This document shows, one piece after another, positions 43,002 through 51,271 of a stretch of DNA of 64,000 nt. The first letter of the stretch is position 1. Each line of letters begins with the position of its first letter. Position numbers and translations under genes: made by a program. The notes beneath the pieces are model-generated. The model made no database searches, had not been told where the DNA came from, and was given only the letters and a program-made list of their open reading frames with translations. Origin of the DNA: Dyella japonica A8 (GTDB lineage: Bacteria; Pseudomonadota; Gammaproteobacteria; Xanthomonadales; Rhodanobacteraceae); contig NZ_CP008884.1 of assembly GCF_000725385.1 (NCBI RefSeq), positions 2,976,001 to 3,040,000 on the forward strand. Reading direction: 5' to 3'.

Positions 43002-43781
43002 TCAGTTCCCCAGCGAAGCCGTGGGGCGATGGGCCAGCGCTTCTGTCACTTCGTTGGCTGCCTCGATGAGCAGCCGGGTGGTGGTGGCCATGTTCATCGT
43101 GGAGCCGCGCCGCTCGATGAAGGGAATGGTCATCGCGCAGATGGCATGGCCGTGTTGCATGACCGGTGCCGAGATATCGGTGACGCCATCGACCACCTGG
43201 CTGGGGATGGTGGCCACGCCGGCAGCGCGAATGCCGCTGATCGCCTTGTCGAGCGTCGGGCGGCGCAGCTGGGGTTCGTGCTCGATCATCATGCCGAACC
43301 AGCGTTCGCGCGTGGCGTCGTCCTGCCACGCCAGCAGCACGTGGCCGGAGGCGGAGTGGGACATCGGCCGGCGGTGGCCCACGCGCACCACCAGTCCGAT
43401 CTCGCCTGGCGGGTCGACGCGCGCAATCACCACGATCTGCTCCTGCGAAGGCACGACCAGGTGGCAGGACTGGTCGATGTCATCCGCCAGCCGGTGCATG
43501 ACGGGCAGGGCGGTTTCCACCAGGTTCTTTACCGGCGGCTGTTCCATCCCCAGCCGGAACAGCCGGGGCGTGAGCGAATAGCGCCCCTCGCCATCGGGGC
43601 GGCTGATGTAGTCGCGTTCTTCCAGCACCTGGAGCATGCGGAATATTTCGCCGCGCGAACGACCCACGCCTTCCGAAATTTCCGCAATGGTCAGCGGGGC
43701 GACGGCGCGCGCCAGCAGCTCAAGGATGTCCAGCCCTTTGTCGAGGGCGGGAGCGCGGTATTTGGGAGACTCTGCGGCCAT
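43002..43781 (-). CDS. IclR family regulator of the fucose locus
   Basis: 259 aa. The N-terminal winged helix-turn-helix (LDILELLARAVAPLTIAEIS, VGRSRGEIFRMLQVLEERD) precedes the effector-binding GAF-like domain (CHLVVPSQEQIVVIARVDPP, SASGHVLLAWQDD, GVTDISAPVMQHGHAICAMT). IclR proteins bind pathway intermediates and usually repress. It is divergent from fucP, and its own promoter (TATAAT on the minus strand at 43878-43883) overlaps a copy of the shared motif, suggesting autoregulation. The likely effector is L-fucose or a downstream acid (inference). Confidence 0.92.
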   Translation of the reverse strand: MAAESPKYRAPALDKGLDILELLARAVAPLTIAEISEGVGRSRGEIFRMLQVLEERDYISRPDGEGRYSLTPRLFRLGMEQPPVKNLVETALPVMHRLADDIDQSCHLVVPSQEQIVVIARVDPPGEIGLVVRVGHRRPMSHSASGHVLLAWQDDATRERWFGMMIEHEPQLRRPTLDKAISGIRAAGVATIPSQVVDGVTDISAPVMQHGHAICAMTIPFIERRGSTMNMATTTRLLIEAANEVTEALAHRPTASLGN

Positions 43782-43877
43782 AGGCGTCCATGATGTTGGG
43801 TGGCTCGTCGTGCGGACGCTGGCGTGCCGTTGCGTCCGCGTACTGCCATGCTGCGCTGCAGCTTGTTATGCCAGTGA

Positions 43878-43896
43878 ATTATAAGTTCATATTTGC
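43878..43896. promoter_or_regulatory. IclR promoter -10 and candidate operator 2 (iclR/fucP divergent region)
   Basis: GTTCATATTTGC at 43885-43896 repeats the operator-1 right arm in 11 of 12 positions; the left half keeps only TGAA. On the minus strand ATTATA/TATAAT at 43878-43883 is a perfect -10 for iclR, with a weak -35 (GCGACA) 18 bp upstream, so the half-site lies inside the core promoter. Confidence 0.5.
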
Positions 43897-43955
43897 ACAC
43901 ATGTCGCGCCCGGTGCAGCAGGGCCACATTCGCCAATCGACGGAGGATGACATCT

Positions 43956-45256
43956 ATGCACCCACAAGCCGCATCGACAACGGCGGGTGGTCACTTCCGG
44001 AGCAGCACGCCACTGCTGCCGCTTGCGCTGATCGTAAGTCTTTTTTTCTGTGGGGCGTGGCTAACAACCTCAACGATGTGCTGGTGGCGCAGTTCAAGAA
44101 GGCGTTCACGCTATCGGATTTCCAGGCCGCGCTGGTGCAAAGCGCCTTCTATCTTGGCTATTTCATCGTCGCGCTCCCCGCGGGTGCCTACATGCGGCGA
44201 TATGGCTACAAGTCCGCCGTGGTGTTCGGCTTGTGCCTGTATGGCGTGGGCGCCTTGTTGTTCTGGCCGGCGGCGGCATACGCCACCTATGCCATGTTCC
44301 TTGCGGCCTTGTTTGTCATCGCGTGCGGGCTGGCGTTTCTCGAGACTTCGGCAAACCCCTACGTCACCTTACTGGGGCCGGCATCGTCGGCGGCTTCACG
44401 ACTCAATCTCGCCCAGGCCTTCAATCCGCTGGGGTCGATCGCGGGCGTGCTGATCGGACAGCATTTCATCTTTACGGGCGTGGAGCACACGCCTGCGGAA
44501 CTCGCTGCCATGAGCACGGGCGCACGCGAGGCCTTCATGAAGAGCGAGGCCGCGGCCGTGCAGCTGCCTTACCTGGTGATCGGCCTGGGCGTGATCGTCT
44601 GGGCCGTGGTGATCGTGTTGACGCGCTTCCCTTCGGTGGCGCACCACGAGGAGGGCGCGCCAGCGCCGCTCAACGTGCTCAGGCGCCTGCTGCGTGACGG
44701 GCGTCTGCTCGGCGCTGTCGCGGCGCAGTTCTTTTACGTGGGTGCGCAGGTCGCCGTGTTCAGTCACATGATCCGCTACGCCGAGGCGACCATGCCGGGC
44801 ACCGTGGACAAGGCCGCCGCCGGCTTCGTCACGGCGGGGCTGGTCTGCTTCATGGTGGGGCGCTTTGCCGGTGCGGCACTGATGAAACACCTGAAGGCGT
44901 CGCGCGTGCTCGCGCTGTTCGCCTTGATCAACGTGGTGCTGATGGTCATGGCGGCCTTCGTTCCTGGCCGTCTGGGCATCTACGCCTTGGTGGTGTCGAG
45001 CTTCTTCATGTCGGTGATGTATCCCACCATCTTCGCGCTGGGCGTGGAGGGGCGTGGCGATGACGAGCGCAAGTTCGCCGCCGCACTGCTGGTGATGGCC
45101 ATCATCGGCGGCGCGGTGCTCACTGCGGCCATGGGCGTGGCATCGGACCGTGTCGGCATCGCGCACGCGATGCTCGTGCCGGCCGTCTGTTTCATCGCGA
45201 TCTTCCTGTTTGCGCAGCAGCAGTGGCAGCGCGTGACGGCCGGGGCGGTGGCATGA
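43956..45256 (+). CDS. fucP: FucP-like L-fucose:H+ symporter, read in two frames joined at a T7 slippery site
   Basis: The ATG at 43956 follows GGAGGA at 8 nt. The first 28-31 codons give MHPQAASTT... and the start of helix 1, PLLPLALIVSLFF. The rest of a normal 12-helix permease is in the -1 frame: LWGVANNLNDVLVAQFKKAF, QAALVQSAFYLGYFIVALPA, CGLAFLETSANPYVTLLGP, RLNLAQAFNPLGSIAGVLIG and GRFAGAALMKHLKASRVL. E. coli FucP reads CSLFFLWAVANNLNDILL across this point, so the junction rebuilds the family sequence exactly. The crossing is T_TTT_TTC at 44042-44048, a canonical -1 slippery heptamer. Without the shift the first frame ends near 44453 as nonsense. Either it is programmed or slippage-tolerant, or one T has been lost (mutation or sequencing error). 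It imports L-fucose. Confidence 0.85.
44042..44048 (+). other. Slippery heptamer in fucP (T_TTT_TTC)
   Basis: In the initiating frame the codons are CTT TTT TTC, with seven T at 44041-44047 followed by C. Simultaneous -1 slippage of tRNAs on TTT-TTC to TTT-TTT leads straight into CTG TGG GGC, the permease frame. No strong downstream stem or upstream Shine-Dalgarno stimulator is obvious by eye. Confidence 0.6.
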
Positions 45257-45603
45257 ACTGGCAATGCCTGGCGCTGGACCTGCGCGACGATCCCGCGCTC
45301 ATTGCCGAGTACGAACGCTGGCATCGTCGCGAGCACATCTGGCCGGAGATCGTCGCATCGATTCGCGAGGCGGGCATCCTGGACATGCAGATCTTCCGCA
45401 CGGGTACACGGCTGGTCATGCTGATGCGCGTGTCGCCGGATTTCGATGCCGGCGCCAAGGCGGCAGCGGACGCGGCCAGCGAGCGCGTGCAGGCATGGGA
45501 GGCATTGATGTCCACCTTCCAGCAGCCGCTGCCGTGGGCGGCCGCGGGACAGAAGTGGGTGCCGATGCAGCGGATTTTCGACCTGGCCGAATGCCGGGCC
45601 TGA
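45253..45603 (+). CDS. L-rhamnose/L-fucose mutarotase family protein (DUF718)
   Basis: 116 aa. The ATG overlaps the permease stop (ATGA). Family motifs: LIAEYERWHRREHIWPEIVA with the active-site His, GILDMQIFRTGTRLVMLMRV, QAWEALMSTFQQPLP and KWVPMQRIFDL. It is of the rhamnose-mutarotase (RhaM) fold; in L-fucose loci of this type it interconverts alpha and beta anomers, feeding the dehydrogenase. Tight coupling to fucP supports L-fucose as substrate. Confidence 0.88.
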   Translation: MNWQCLALDLRDDPALIAEYERWHRREHIWPEIVASIREAGILDMQIFRTGTRLVMLMRVSPDFDAGAKAAADAASERVQAWEALMSTFQQPLPWAAAGQKWVPMQRIFDLAECRA

Positions 45604-45667
45604 TCCGCTGCGGATGACGGTGACGACCGGACAGCGTTCCGGCACGTTGCGGACAAAACGCTAGCGT

Positions 45668-45691
45668 TGGCCAACCGGCTGCGGTTGGCCA
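45668..45691. terminator. Hairpin at the mutarotase/GNAT convergent junction
   Basis: TGGCCAACC (45668-45676), loop GGCTGC, GGTTGGCCA (45683-45691): a 9-bp perfect stem without a T-run, 65 bp after the mutarotase stop. It could end transcripts from either side. Confidence 0.4.
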
Positions 45692-45709
45692 GCCCGGGCC
45701 CTCAGAAGG

Positions 45710-45733
45710 GTCCGCTTTGGATCGAAAGCAGGC
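45710..45733. repeat. Dispersed 24-bp hairpin repeat, copy a
   Basis: It begins GTCCGCTTTGGATCG and ends AAAGCAGGC. It is one of three aligned copies in 3 kb (also 46757 and 48622), all potential hairpins with GTCCGCT / AGCRGAC arms. This copy lies between the mutarotase and GNAT genes. Confidence 0.55.
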
Positions 45734-45772
45734 GTAGTGCTGTATCCGAATCCGCCCAAGACCGGCGACCTG

Positions 45773-46255
45773 TCAATTGGCCATCGTGGGCAGCACCATA
45801 CCCCATGAAAATCCACCCGCCCGGTTCGCGCTGCGAGATCCGGAAACCTTGCGGAAGCCGACGCTCTCGTAAAGGTGAATAGCAGGGTTGCCTTCTCTGA
45901 CACTCAGGCATAGTCCAACATGTCGCTTACGCGCTGCTTCAATCAGGCCGCACAACAGTTTCCGCCCCACGCCCTGGCCTCGGTATGGCGCTGAAACACC
46001 CATCGCCAGCTCGGCGGTTCGTTCGTCCATGTAATAACCGGCGGGCTCCTCCGGGGTGAACTGGCGGGCCCAGGCTGCTCCAACCAAGTGGCCCTGGTGC
46101 CTTGCCACAACACCGAAATCGCCTGCACGCGGCCATCCCACCAGATGCGATGCGACGAGAGGTGTCGTGCGCGCCGTCTCCACGTTGTCCTCCTGCGCGG
46201 CCATGGCGAGAAACGGCCACAGGCTTTCGGCACCTTCAAGCGCGGCATCCTGCAT
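45773..46255 (-). CDS. GNAT family N-acetyltransferase
   Basis: 160 aa from the ATG at 46255, nine bases after the ACT-domain gene stop; a TTG at 46267 is a possible alternative. The acetyl-CoA site is ELAMGVSAPYRGQGVGRKLL (R-x-x-G-x-G), followed by GLCLSVREGNPAIHLYESVG with the conserved N-x-x-A-x-x-L-Y-x-x-x-G-F ending. The acceptor is unknown. It has no evident link to fucose and is bounded by dispersed repeats, so it may be an insertion in the locus. Confidence 0.87.
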   Translation of the reverse strand: MQDAALEGAESLWPFLAMAAQEDNVETARTTPLVASHLVGWPRAGDFGVVARHQGHLVGAAWARQFTPEEPAGYYMDERTAELAMGVSAPYRGQGVGRKLLCGLIEAARKRHVGLCLSVREGNPAIHLYESVGFRKVSGSRSANRAGGFSWGMVLPTMAN

Positions 46256-46263
46256 ATGGACCT

Positions 46264-46674
46264 TCAAGCGGGGATCCTCATGTTGACGATCCTGTGGCCA
46301 GCTTCCTGCAAAAGCACACATGCCCTGTCGAGACAGTCCTTCTTCAGAAGCAGGCAGTCGCCATCGAAGGTGGAAACCACAAACACGCCAAGGCCGCCTT
46401 CCGAGAGAGGTTGAATGACCGAAAGCACGATGCCTGTTTCGTCAAACGCGAACGGTCCGAGAAACTTGATGCAGCGCCAGCCGGGATCGGATCGAACGCC
46501 GGGCGGCACGCGCTCCTGAAGGCAAACGATCGACAACTCATCACCATGGCGTGAGATGGAAACAAAGCCCGCGCCATCCGCCCACGCCGGCACAGCGTCG
46601 CTCCCATCCAGTCGGGACACACTGTAGTTACCTTCCAGAAGCTCAAGCCTTACCGACTTTCGTGCTGCAGGCAT
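46264..46674 (-). CDS. ACT domain-containing protein (CASTOR/ACT_7-like)
   Basis: 136 aa. LELLEGNYSVSRLDGSDAVP is the N-terminal strand pattern; GFVSISRHGDELSIVCLQER and FDETGIVLSVIQPLSEGGLG with VFVVSTFDGDCLLLKKDCLD are typical of small paired-ACT proteins of the CASTOR-like group. These bind amino acids or act as small regulators; the ligand is unknown. It is adjacent to and probably co-transcribed with the GNAT gene. Confidence 0.82.
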   Translation of the reverse strand: MPAARKSVRLELLEGNYSVSRLDGSDAVPAWADGAGFVSISRHGDELSIVCLQERVPPGVRSDPGWRCIKFLGPFAFDETGIVLSVIQPLSEGGLGVFVVSTFDGDCLLLKKDCLDRACVLLQEAGHRIVNMRIPA

Positions 46675-46756
46675 GTCGTCCCCGCGTCATATGATGTGAT
46701 GTGCCGAAGCCGTTCCCAAAATGGCGGTGCCGCCACTTGCTCGTCCCATTCGATGA

Positions 46757-46780
46757 GTCCGCTTCGGGTCGAAAGCGGAC
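46757..46780. repeat. Dispersed 24-bp hairpin repeat, copy b
   Basis: GTCCGCTT (46757-46764) and AAGCGGAC (46773-46780) form a perfect 8-bp stem around an 8-nt loop. It lies in the 273-bp gap (46675-46947) between the ACT-domain gene and the GH20 gene; I see nothing else in that gap. Confidence 0.6.
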
Positions 46781-46947
46781 ATTAGTGATCCCTTTGGCGA
46801 TCAATTGAACTCTGGCGGGGAAAGCGCGGAACGTACTTAAGCGTCCGTTACTGGCCAAACACCGGGGTCAAGCTCACTTCCGAGCCATGCAAAGAAGTGA
46901 ACCCGTCCCGTTTCTTTTGAACACCGCACCGACGGAAATACACCCCT

Positions 46948-48540
46948 TTAGAGAAGTGGACTGTTTCCCTGCTCGCGGGTCGCCTCGGGACCGTACTGGA
47001 GCAACTGGATGCTTGGATGCAGTGTGGCGTAGTCCACGCGTTTCCCGGAAGCATCCTCGGCCTGACCGCGCCAGAACAACTGGCCAGCCGCAGGGATGGC
47101 GTCCTTGATGAGTCCGTTGACGGTCGTCGCGTAGCTGTAGTCCTTGGTGCCCTTGTCATTCCACACGGCAATCTGCCCACCGACCGGCCCGGTCGATGCA
47201 CTGCTGCCTGCTGGCAGGCGCTTGTCCCAACCGTCGTACAGCGCATCGCCGCGCAGGCCGTTCGGATTGAAGTACGAAGGGCCAAGCGGGACGACATACC
47301 AGTCGCCGAATGACTCGACCCAGGTGAATCCCCGGTCGCCCCAATTGATCTTTGCCTCGTCTCCCCAGTTGATCCAGCGCTGGACGACGAAGGATTTGTC
47401 CAGCCCGCCAGCCATCTCGGCACTACCCCAGATTTCGATCTTCTTGCCGTGTTGCTGCAGGAAATGGCCCAGCTTATTCAGGTAGTCAACCTGCGCCGCC
47501 AGATCGACTTTGCCGCCGTTGACGTTGACCTCGTCCCCGCCAATGTGGATGACGCTGGATCGAAACCAGGGAAGGAATTCAGTAAAGACCGACTCGACGT
47601 AGCCGAGTGTTTGCGGCTTGGTCGGATCAAGTGTGCCGCCCGCAGGCGAGTCACCCGGATAAGCAAGATCCGGGCGCGCAAGCACAAACGCCCCCGAATG
47701 CCCTGGCGTGTCAATCTCCGGAACAATGGTGACGCCGTTGGCGGCTGCGGTCTGTTCCAGCGCGTTCCAGTCGGCACGGGTGTAGTAGTGACCATCCACA
47801 GGCACCAGCCCGGCAAAGGCAGGGTTGTCACTCTTCAGGCGAAACGCCCGGCTCGACCATGATTTCTTGTCGTCGCTATGCACCTGATCATTGAGGTGGA
47901 GATGCAGCGTGTTGAGCTTGTACCAACCCATGAAGCGCATATAGCTCTGCAAGAAGGCGACGTCAGCGAATTTCCTCCCGACGTCGAACATGACGGAGCG
48001 TTCGCGATAACGCGGAAAGTCGACGGCATGGCCGCGAGGAAGCGCGTGGAGTTTTCCCTCGGGCCGGCTCTCCAGCACGAGCATCTGGAGCAACGTGCGC
48101 CCGGCGTAGAACACGCCATTCTGGGTGTTCGCACAGAGGGTGACGTGAGCATCGATATCAAGCGTGTACCCCTCCGGACCAATGGACGGGGACGAAGACC
48201 CGCACTCGCCGATACGCAGAACGATGTCATGGCGCGTGGCGTGGTTTCCGATCGCCACAGCTGCCTTCATCCCGGTCAGTGACTGGATATCGCGGGCCAG
48301 CTCTTCAGCCATCGGCTTGAGTGCAGTGGCGTGCGCTGGGTCGATGAGCAGGCGGGTGTGGCCGTCTACCCCCCATTTACCTTCTCCGCCTTGCCACTGC
48401 TGGAGGGTTGGCACCACCAGCGGCGCGGCGTTGCCCGATTCCGCGGACGCGCCGCCCACCTTTGCTTCACCAGCGATGCTCTGTGTGGCAAGCAGGAATA
48501 AACACGCTCCCCACGCGACCCTGCGACTCATCCCCGCCAT
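46948..48540 (-). CDS. Secreted GH20 beta-N-acetylhexosaminidase
   Basis: 530 aa from the ATG preceded by GGAGG (48540; the next Met three codons on is also possible). The signal peptide is RRVAWGACLFLLATQSIAG-E. An N-terminal GH20b-like domain (HTRLLIDPAHATALKPMAEE) precedes the catalytic barrel: MFDVGRKFADVAFLQSYMRF, LNTLHLHLNDQ, IVPEIDTPGHSGAF, and the acid pair in SSVIHIGGDEVNVNGG. It removes terminal beta-GlcNAc or GalNAc. It lacks the C-terminal extension of the second GH20 at 57.8 kb and sits between repeat copies b and c, possibly acquired as a unit. Confidence 0.92.
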   Translation of the reverse strand: MAGMSRRVAWGACLFLLATQSIAGEAKVGGASAESGNAAPLVVPTLQQWQGGEGKWGVDGHTRLLIDPAHATALKPMAEELARDIQSLTGMKAAVAIGNHATRHDIVLRIGECGSSSPSIGPEGYTLDIDAHVTLCANTQNGVFYAGRTLLQMLVLESRPEGKLHALPRGHAVDFPRYRERSVMFDVGRKFADVAFLQSYMRFMGWYKLNTLHLHLNDQVHSDDKKSWSSRAFRLKSDNPAFAGLVPVDGHYYTRADWNALEQTAAANGVTIVPEIDTPGHSGAFVLARPDLAYPGDSPAGGTLDPTKPQTLGYVESVFTEFLPWFRSSVIHIGGDEVNVNGGKVDLAAQVDYLNKLGHFLQQHGKKIEIWGSAEMAGGLDKSFVVQRWINWGDEAKINWGDRGFTWVESFGDWYVVPLGPSYFNPNGLRGDALYDGWDKRLPAGSSASTGPVGGQIAVWNDKGTKDYSYATTVNGLIKDAIPAAGQLFWRGQAEDASGKRVDYATLHPSIQLLQYGPEATREQGNSPLL

Positions 48541-48621
48541 TGAAACGCCACCTCCGCTCCAGGGTATCCATGATCTTTCGATGGCCGATCGTACCCTCAA
48601 TCAATCCGCGGATGCCGAGGT

Positions 48622-48645
48622 GTCCGCTGTGGATCGAGAGCAGAC
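48622..48645. repeat. Dispersed 24-bp hairpin repeat, copy c
   Basis: It begins GTCCGCTGTGGATCG and ends AGAGCAGAC, aligning base for base with copies a and b. It lies in the 208-bp gap (48541-48748) between the GH20 gene and the end of the fucose catabolic operon. Confidence 0.5.
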
Positions 48646-48748
48646 CTTTCCCGAATATCGCCGCCAGCACCTCTTGCACCCATGACGGACACCAGAGGGG
48701 AATTCAGAACGTGGCGAAATCGACGTTTAACCTGACGAGAGTCCGCAG

Positions 48749-49894
48749 TCAGCTGCCGCGCCAGATGACGTCACGCGAGATGCGTGCGGCATCGCGCTGC
48801 CCGGTCAGCGCCATGGTGACGCTCAGTTCGCGCCGGATCAGTTCGATCGCTTGTGTCACGCCTTGCTGGCCGTTTGCGCCCAGGCCGTAGAGAAACGCCT
48901 TGCCGATCAGCCCGGCCCGTGCGCCCAGCGCCAAGGCCTTGAGCAGATCCTGGCCGCTGGTGATGCCGCTGTCGAACAACACTTCCGTGCGGCCCTCGAC
49001 GGCATCGACGATGGCAGGAAGAACATCGATGGTGCCGGGCGCACCGTCGAGTTGCCGGCCGCCGTGGTTGGATACCACGATGGCATCGACGCCGTGCTGC
49101 ACGGCAAGGCGCGCGTCCTCCGGGTCCAGGATGCCCTTGATGATCAGCTTGCCCGGCCATTCCTCGCGGATCCACGCCAGGTCGTCCCAGTTCAAGGTGG
49201 GGTCGAACTGGCTGGCGATCCACTGCGCCAGCGTGGTCAGGCTGTCCGCGCCGCCGATGCGTCCCTCGAGATTGCCGAACGATCGACTGGGTGCCTTGAG
49301 TACGTGCCAGGCCCAGCGCGGCTTGCTGGCGATGTCGAGCAGGTTGCGCAGCGTGACCTTGGGCGGCACGGAGAGGCCGTTCTTGATCTCGCGGTGCCGC
49401 TGTCCCTGCACGGTGAGGTCGGCCGTCAGCATCAGTGCGGAACACTGTGCGGCGCGGGCGCGCCGGATCAGTTCGCGGGTGTAGCCGCGGTCGCGCATCA
49501 CGTACACCTGGAACCAGAACGGCGTATCGCAGGCGGCGCGCACCTGCTCGATGGAGCAGATGGACATGGTGCTGAGGCAGAACGGGATGCCCGCGTCGGC
49601 CGCCGCGCGTGCGCCGTGGATTTCACCGCTGCCGTGCTGCAGGCCGGTCAAGCCGGTTGGTGCAATGGCCAGCGGCATGCTGACCGGCGCGCCGAGAAGG
49701 GTCGTCGCCAGCGAGCGGTTGTCCACGTCCTGCATGACGCGCTGGCGAAGCTGCAGCCGGTCCAGCGCGCGACGGTTCTCGTGCAGCGTGGTTTCATCGT
49801 ACGAGCCGCGGTCGGCGTATTCGAAGAAGGCGCGGGGCACCCGCCGGCGGGCGAGCTCGCGGAGGTCGGCGATATTCGTCACAGGCGTTTTCAT
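48749..49894 (-). CDS. lldD: FMN-dependent L-lactate dehydrogenase-type alpha-hydroxy acid oxidase
   Basis: 381 aa. Flavin-site wording is complete: FEYADRGSYDETTLHENRRA, SMPLAIAPTGLTGLQHGSGE, STMSICSIEQVRAA, FQVYVMRDRGYTRELI, LIIKGILDPEDA, and the active-site His and Arg in VVSNHGGRQLDGAPGT, then DSGITSGQDLLKALALGA. LldD-type enzymes oxidise L-lactate to pyruvate and feed electrons to the respiratory chain. It is the last gene of the fucose operon, 3 bp after the fuconate dehydratase, and would consume the L-lactate released by the preceding hydrolase step. Confidence 0.9.
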   Translation of the reverse strand: MKTPVTNIADLRELARRRVPRAFFEYADRGSYDETTLHENRRALDRLQLRQRVMQDVDNRSLATTLLGAPVSMPLAIAPTGLTGLQHGSGEIHGARAAADAGIPFCLSTMSICSIEQVRAACDTPFWFQVYVMRDRGYTRELIRRARAAQCSALMLTADLTVQGQRHREIKNGLSVPPKVTLRNLLDIASKPRWAWHVLKAPSRSFGNLEGRIGGADSLTTLAQWIASQFDPTLNWDDLAWIREEWPGKLIIKGILDPEDARLAVQHGVDAIVVSNHGGRQLDGAPGTIDVLPAIVDAVEGRTEVLFDSGITSGQDLLKALALGARAGLIGKAFLYGLGANGQQGVTQAIELIRRELSVTMALTGQRDAARISRDVIWRGS

Positions 49895-49897
49895 GGC

Positions 49898-51217
49898 TTA
49901 CCCCACTGCGGTCTTGGGTGCGTCCTTCCACACGATGCCGTCGGGAAACAGGTGGTCGCGCACCGAGGCTTCGTGCATGCGGGCGGAGAAGCCCGCCGCC
50001 GTCGGCGCCAGGTAGCGGCCCTTGGCGATGGTCACCGGGTCCTCGAAATGCTCGTGCAGGTGGTCGACGAACTCGATGGCGCGATCTTCCTTCTTGCCGG
50101 TGATCGTCACGAAATCCGCCATCGCCAGATGCTGCACCAGTTCGCACAGCCCCACGCCGCCCGCATGCGGGAACACGCGCACGCCGAAGCGGGCGGCCAG
50201 CAGCAGGATAGCGAGGTTCTCGTTGACGCCACCCACGCGTGCCGCGTCGATCTGGATGAGATCGACGGCCTGAGCCTGTAGCAATTGCTTAAAGAGTACG
50301 CGGTTCTGCCCGTGCTCGCCGGTGGAAATGGGGGTGGGTGATACGCCGCGGCGGATGGCGGCGTGGCCGAGTACGTCGTCGGGGTTGGTGGGCTCCTCGA
50401 CCCAGGCCAGGCCGATGTCCTTCAGTGGCTTCAGCCATTCGATGGCCGTCTGGACGTCCCAGCGCTGGTTGGCGTCGACGGCAATGGCGATATCCGGGCC
50501 TACCGCTTCACGGGCGAGCCGGCAGCGCCGCAGGTCGTCCTCCATGCGCAGCCCCACCTTGAGCTTGATGGTGCGGAAACCGTCGGCCACGGCCTGGATG
50601 GCGAGGCGCTGCATCTTTTCGTCGGAGTAGCCCAGCCAGCCCGGCGAGGTGGTGTAGGCGGGGTAGCCCTCGGCTTCGAGCTGCGCGATGCGCGCCTGTT
50701 TGTGGGGCTCGGCCTCGCGCAGGATGGCCAGCGCCTGCTCGGGCGTGAGTGCATCGGTGATGTAGCGGAAGTCGATCTGCTCGACGATCTGCTCTGGCGT
50801 CATGTCCGCGATGAAGCGCCACACGGGCTTATTCGCCCTGCGTGCGGCCAGATCCCATGCGGCATTGATGACGGCGCCGATCGCCATGTGCATCACGCCT
50901 TTTTCGGGGCCGAGCCAGCGCAGTTGCGAGTCGCCGGTCAGGTCGCGTGCGAAGGCGCCCAGGTTGTCCGCGATATCTGCGACGCCGCGGCCGACCACCA
51001 GGGGCCGCAGTGCGGATAGCGCCGCGGTCTGGATGTCGTTGCCGCGGCCGATGGTGAACACCAGTCCGTAGCCCGCCAGGCCATCGGGTGCATCGGTTTT
51101 CAGCACGACGTAGGCGGCGGAATAGTCAGGGTCGGGGTTCATGGCATCCGAGCCATCGTGCGCCAGCGACGTGGGAAAACGGACGTCGAAGGTTTCCAGG
51201 GCGGTGATCTTCACCAT
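49898..51217 (-). CDS. L-fuconate dehydratase (enolase superfamily)
   Basis: 439 aa, matching the Xanthomonas campestris enzyme in length. It begins [20 protein letters not shown]. The family signature [18 protein letters not shown] is present. Catalytic K-x-K is in [11 protein letters not shown]. Metal ligands lie in [23 protein letters not shown] and [12 protein letters not shown], and the His-Asp dyad is in [11 protein letters not shown] and [16 protein letters not shown]. It dehydrates L-fuconate to 2-keto-3-deoxy-L-fuconate. The gene lies between the FAH-type hydrolase and the lactate oxidase in a six-gene operon. Confidence 0.94.
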   Translation of the reverse strand: MVKITALETFDVRFPTSLAHDGSDAMNPDPDYSAAYVVLKTDAPDGLAGYGLVFTIGRGNDIQTAALSALRPLVVGRGVADIADNLGAFARDLTGDSQLRWLGPEKGVMHMAIGAVINAAWDLAARRANKPVWRFIADMTPEQIVEQIDFRYITDALTPEQALAILREAEPHKQARIAQLEAEGYPAYTTSPGWLGYSDEKMQRLAIQAVADGFRTIKLKVGLRMEDDLRRCRLAREAVGPDIAIAVDANQRWDVQTAIEWLKPLKDIGLAWVEEPTNPDDVLGHAAIRRGVSPTPISTGEHGQNRVLFKQLLQAQAVDLIQIDAARVGGVNENLAILLLAARFGVRVFPHAGGVGLCELVQHLAMADFVTITGKKEDRAIEFVDHLHEHFEDPVTIAKGRYLAPTAAGFSARMHEASVRDHLFPDGIVWKDAPKTAVG

Positions 51218-51271
51218 CGTGTCCGGCCTCCGGTGCCGGGTGCTCAATGTAGGGAATGGCCCGGGAAGGGC

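Noticed and set aside
43790..44048. Upstream start for the permease in the main frame without a frameshift
   Set aside because: That frame reads through the promoter/operator region and enters helix 1 as CADRKSFF, losing the conserved LLPLALIVSLFF segment; the RBS-preceded ATG at 43956 is in the other frame.
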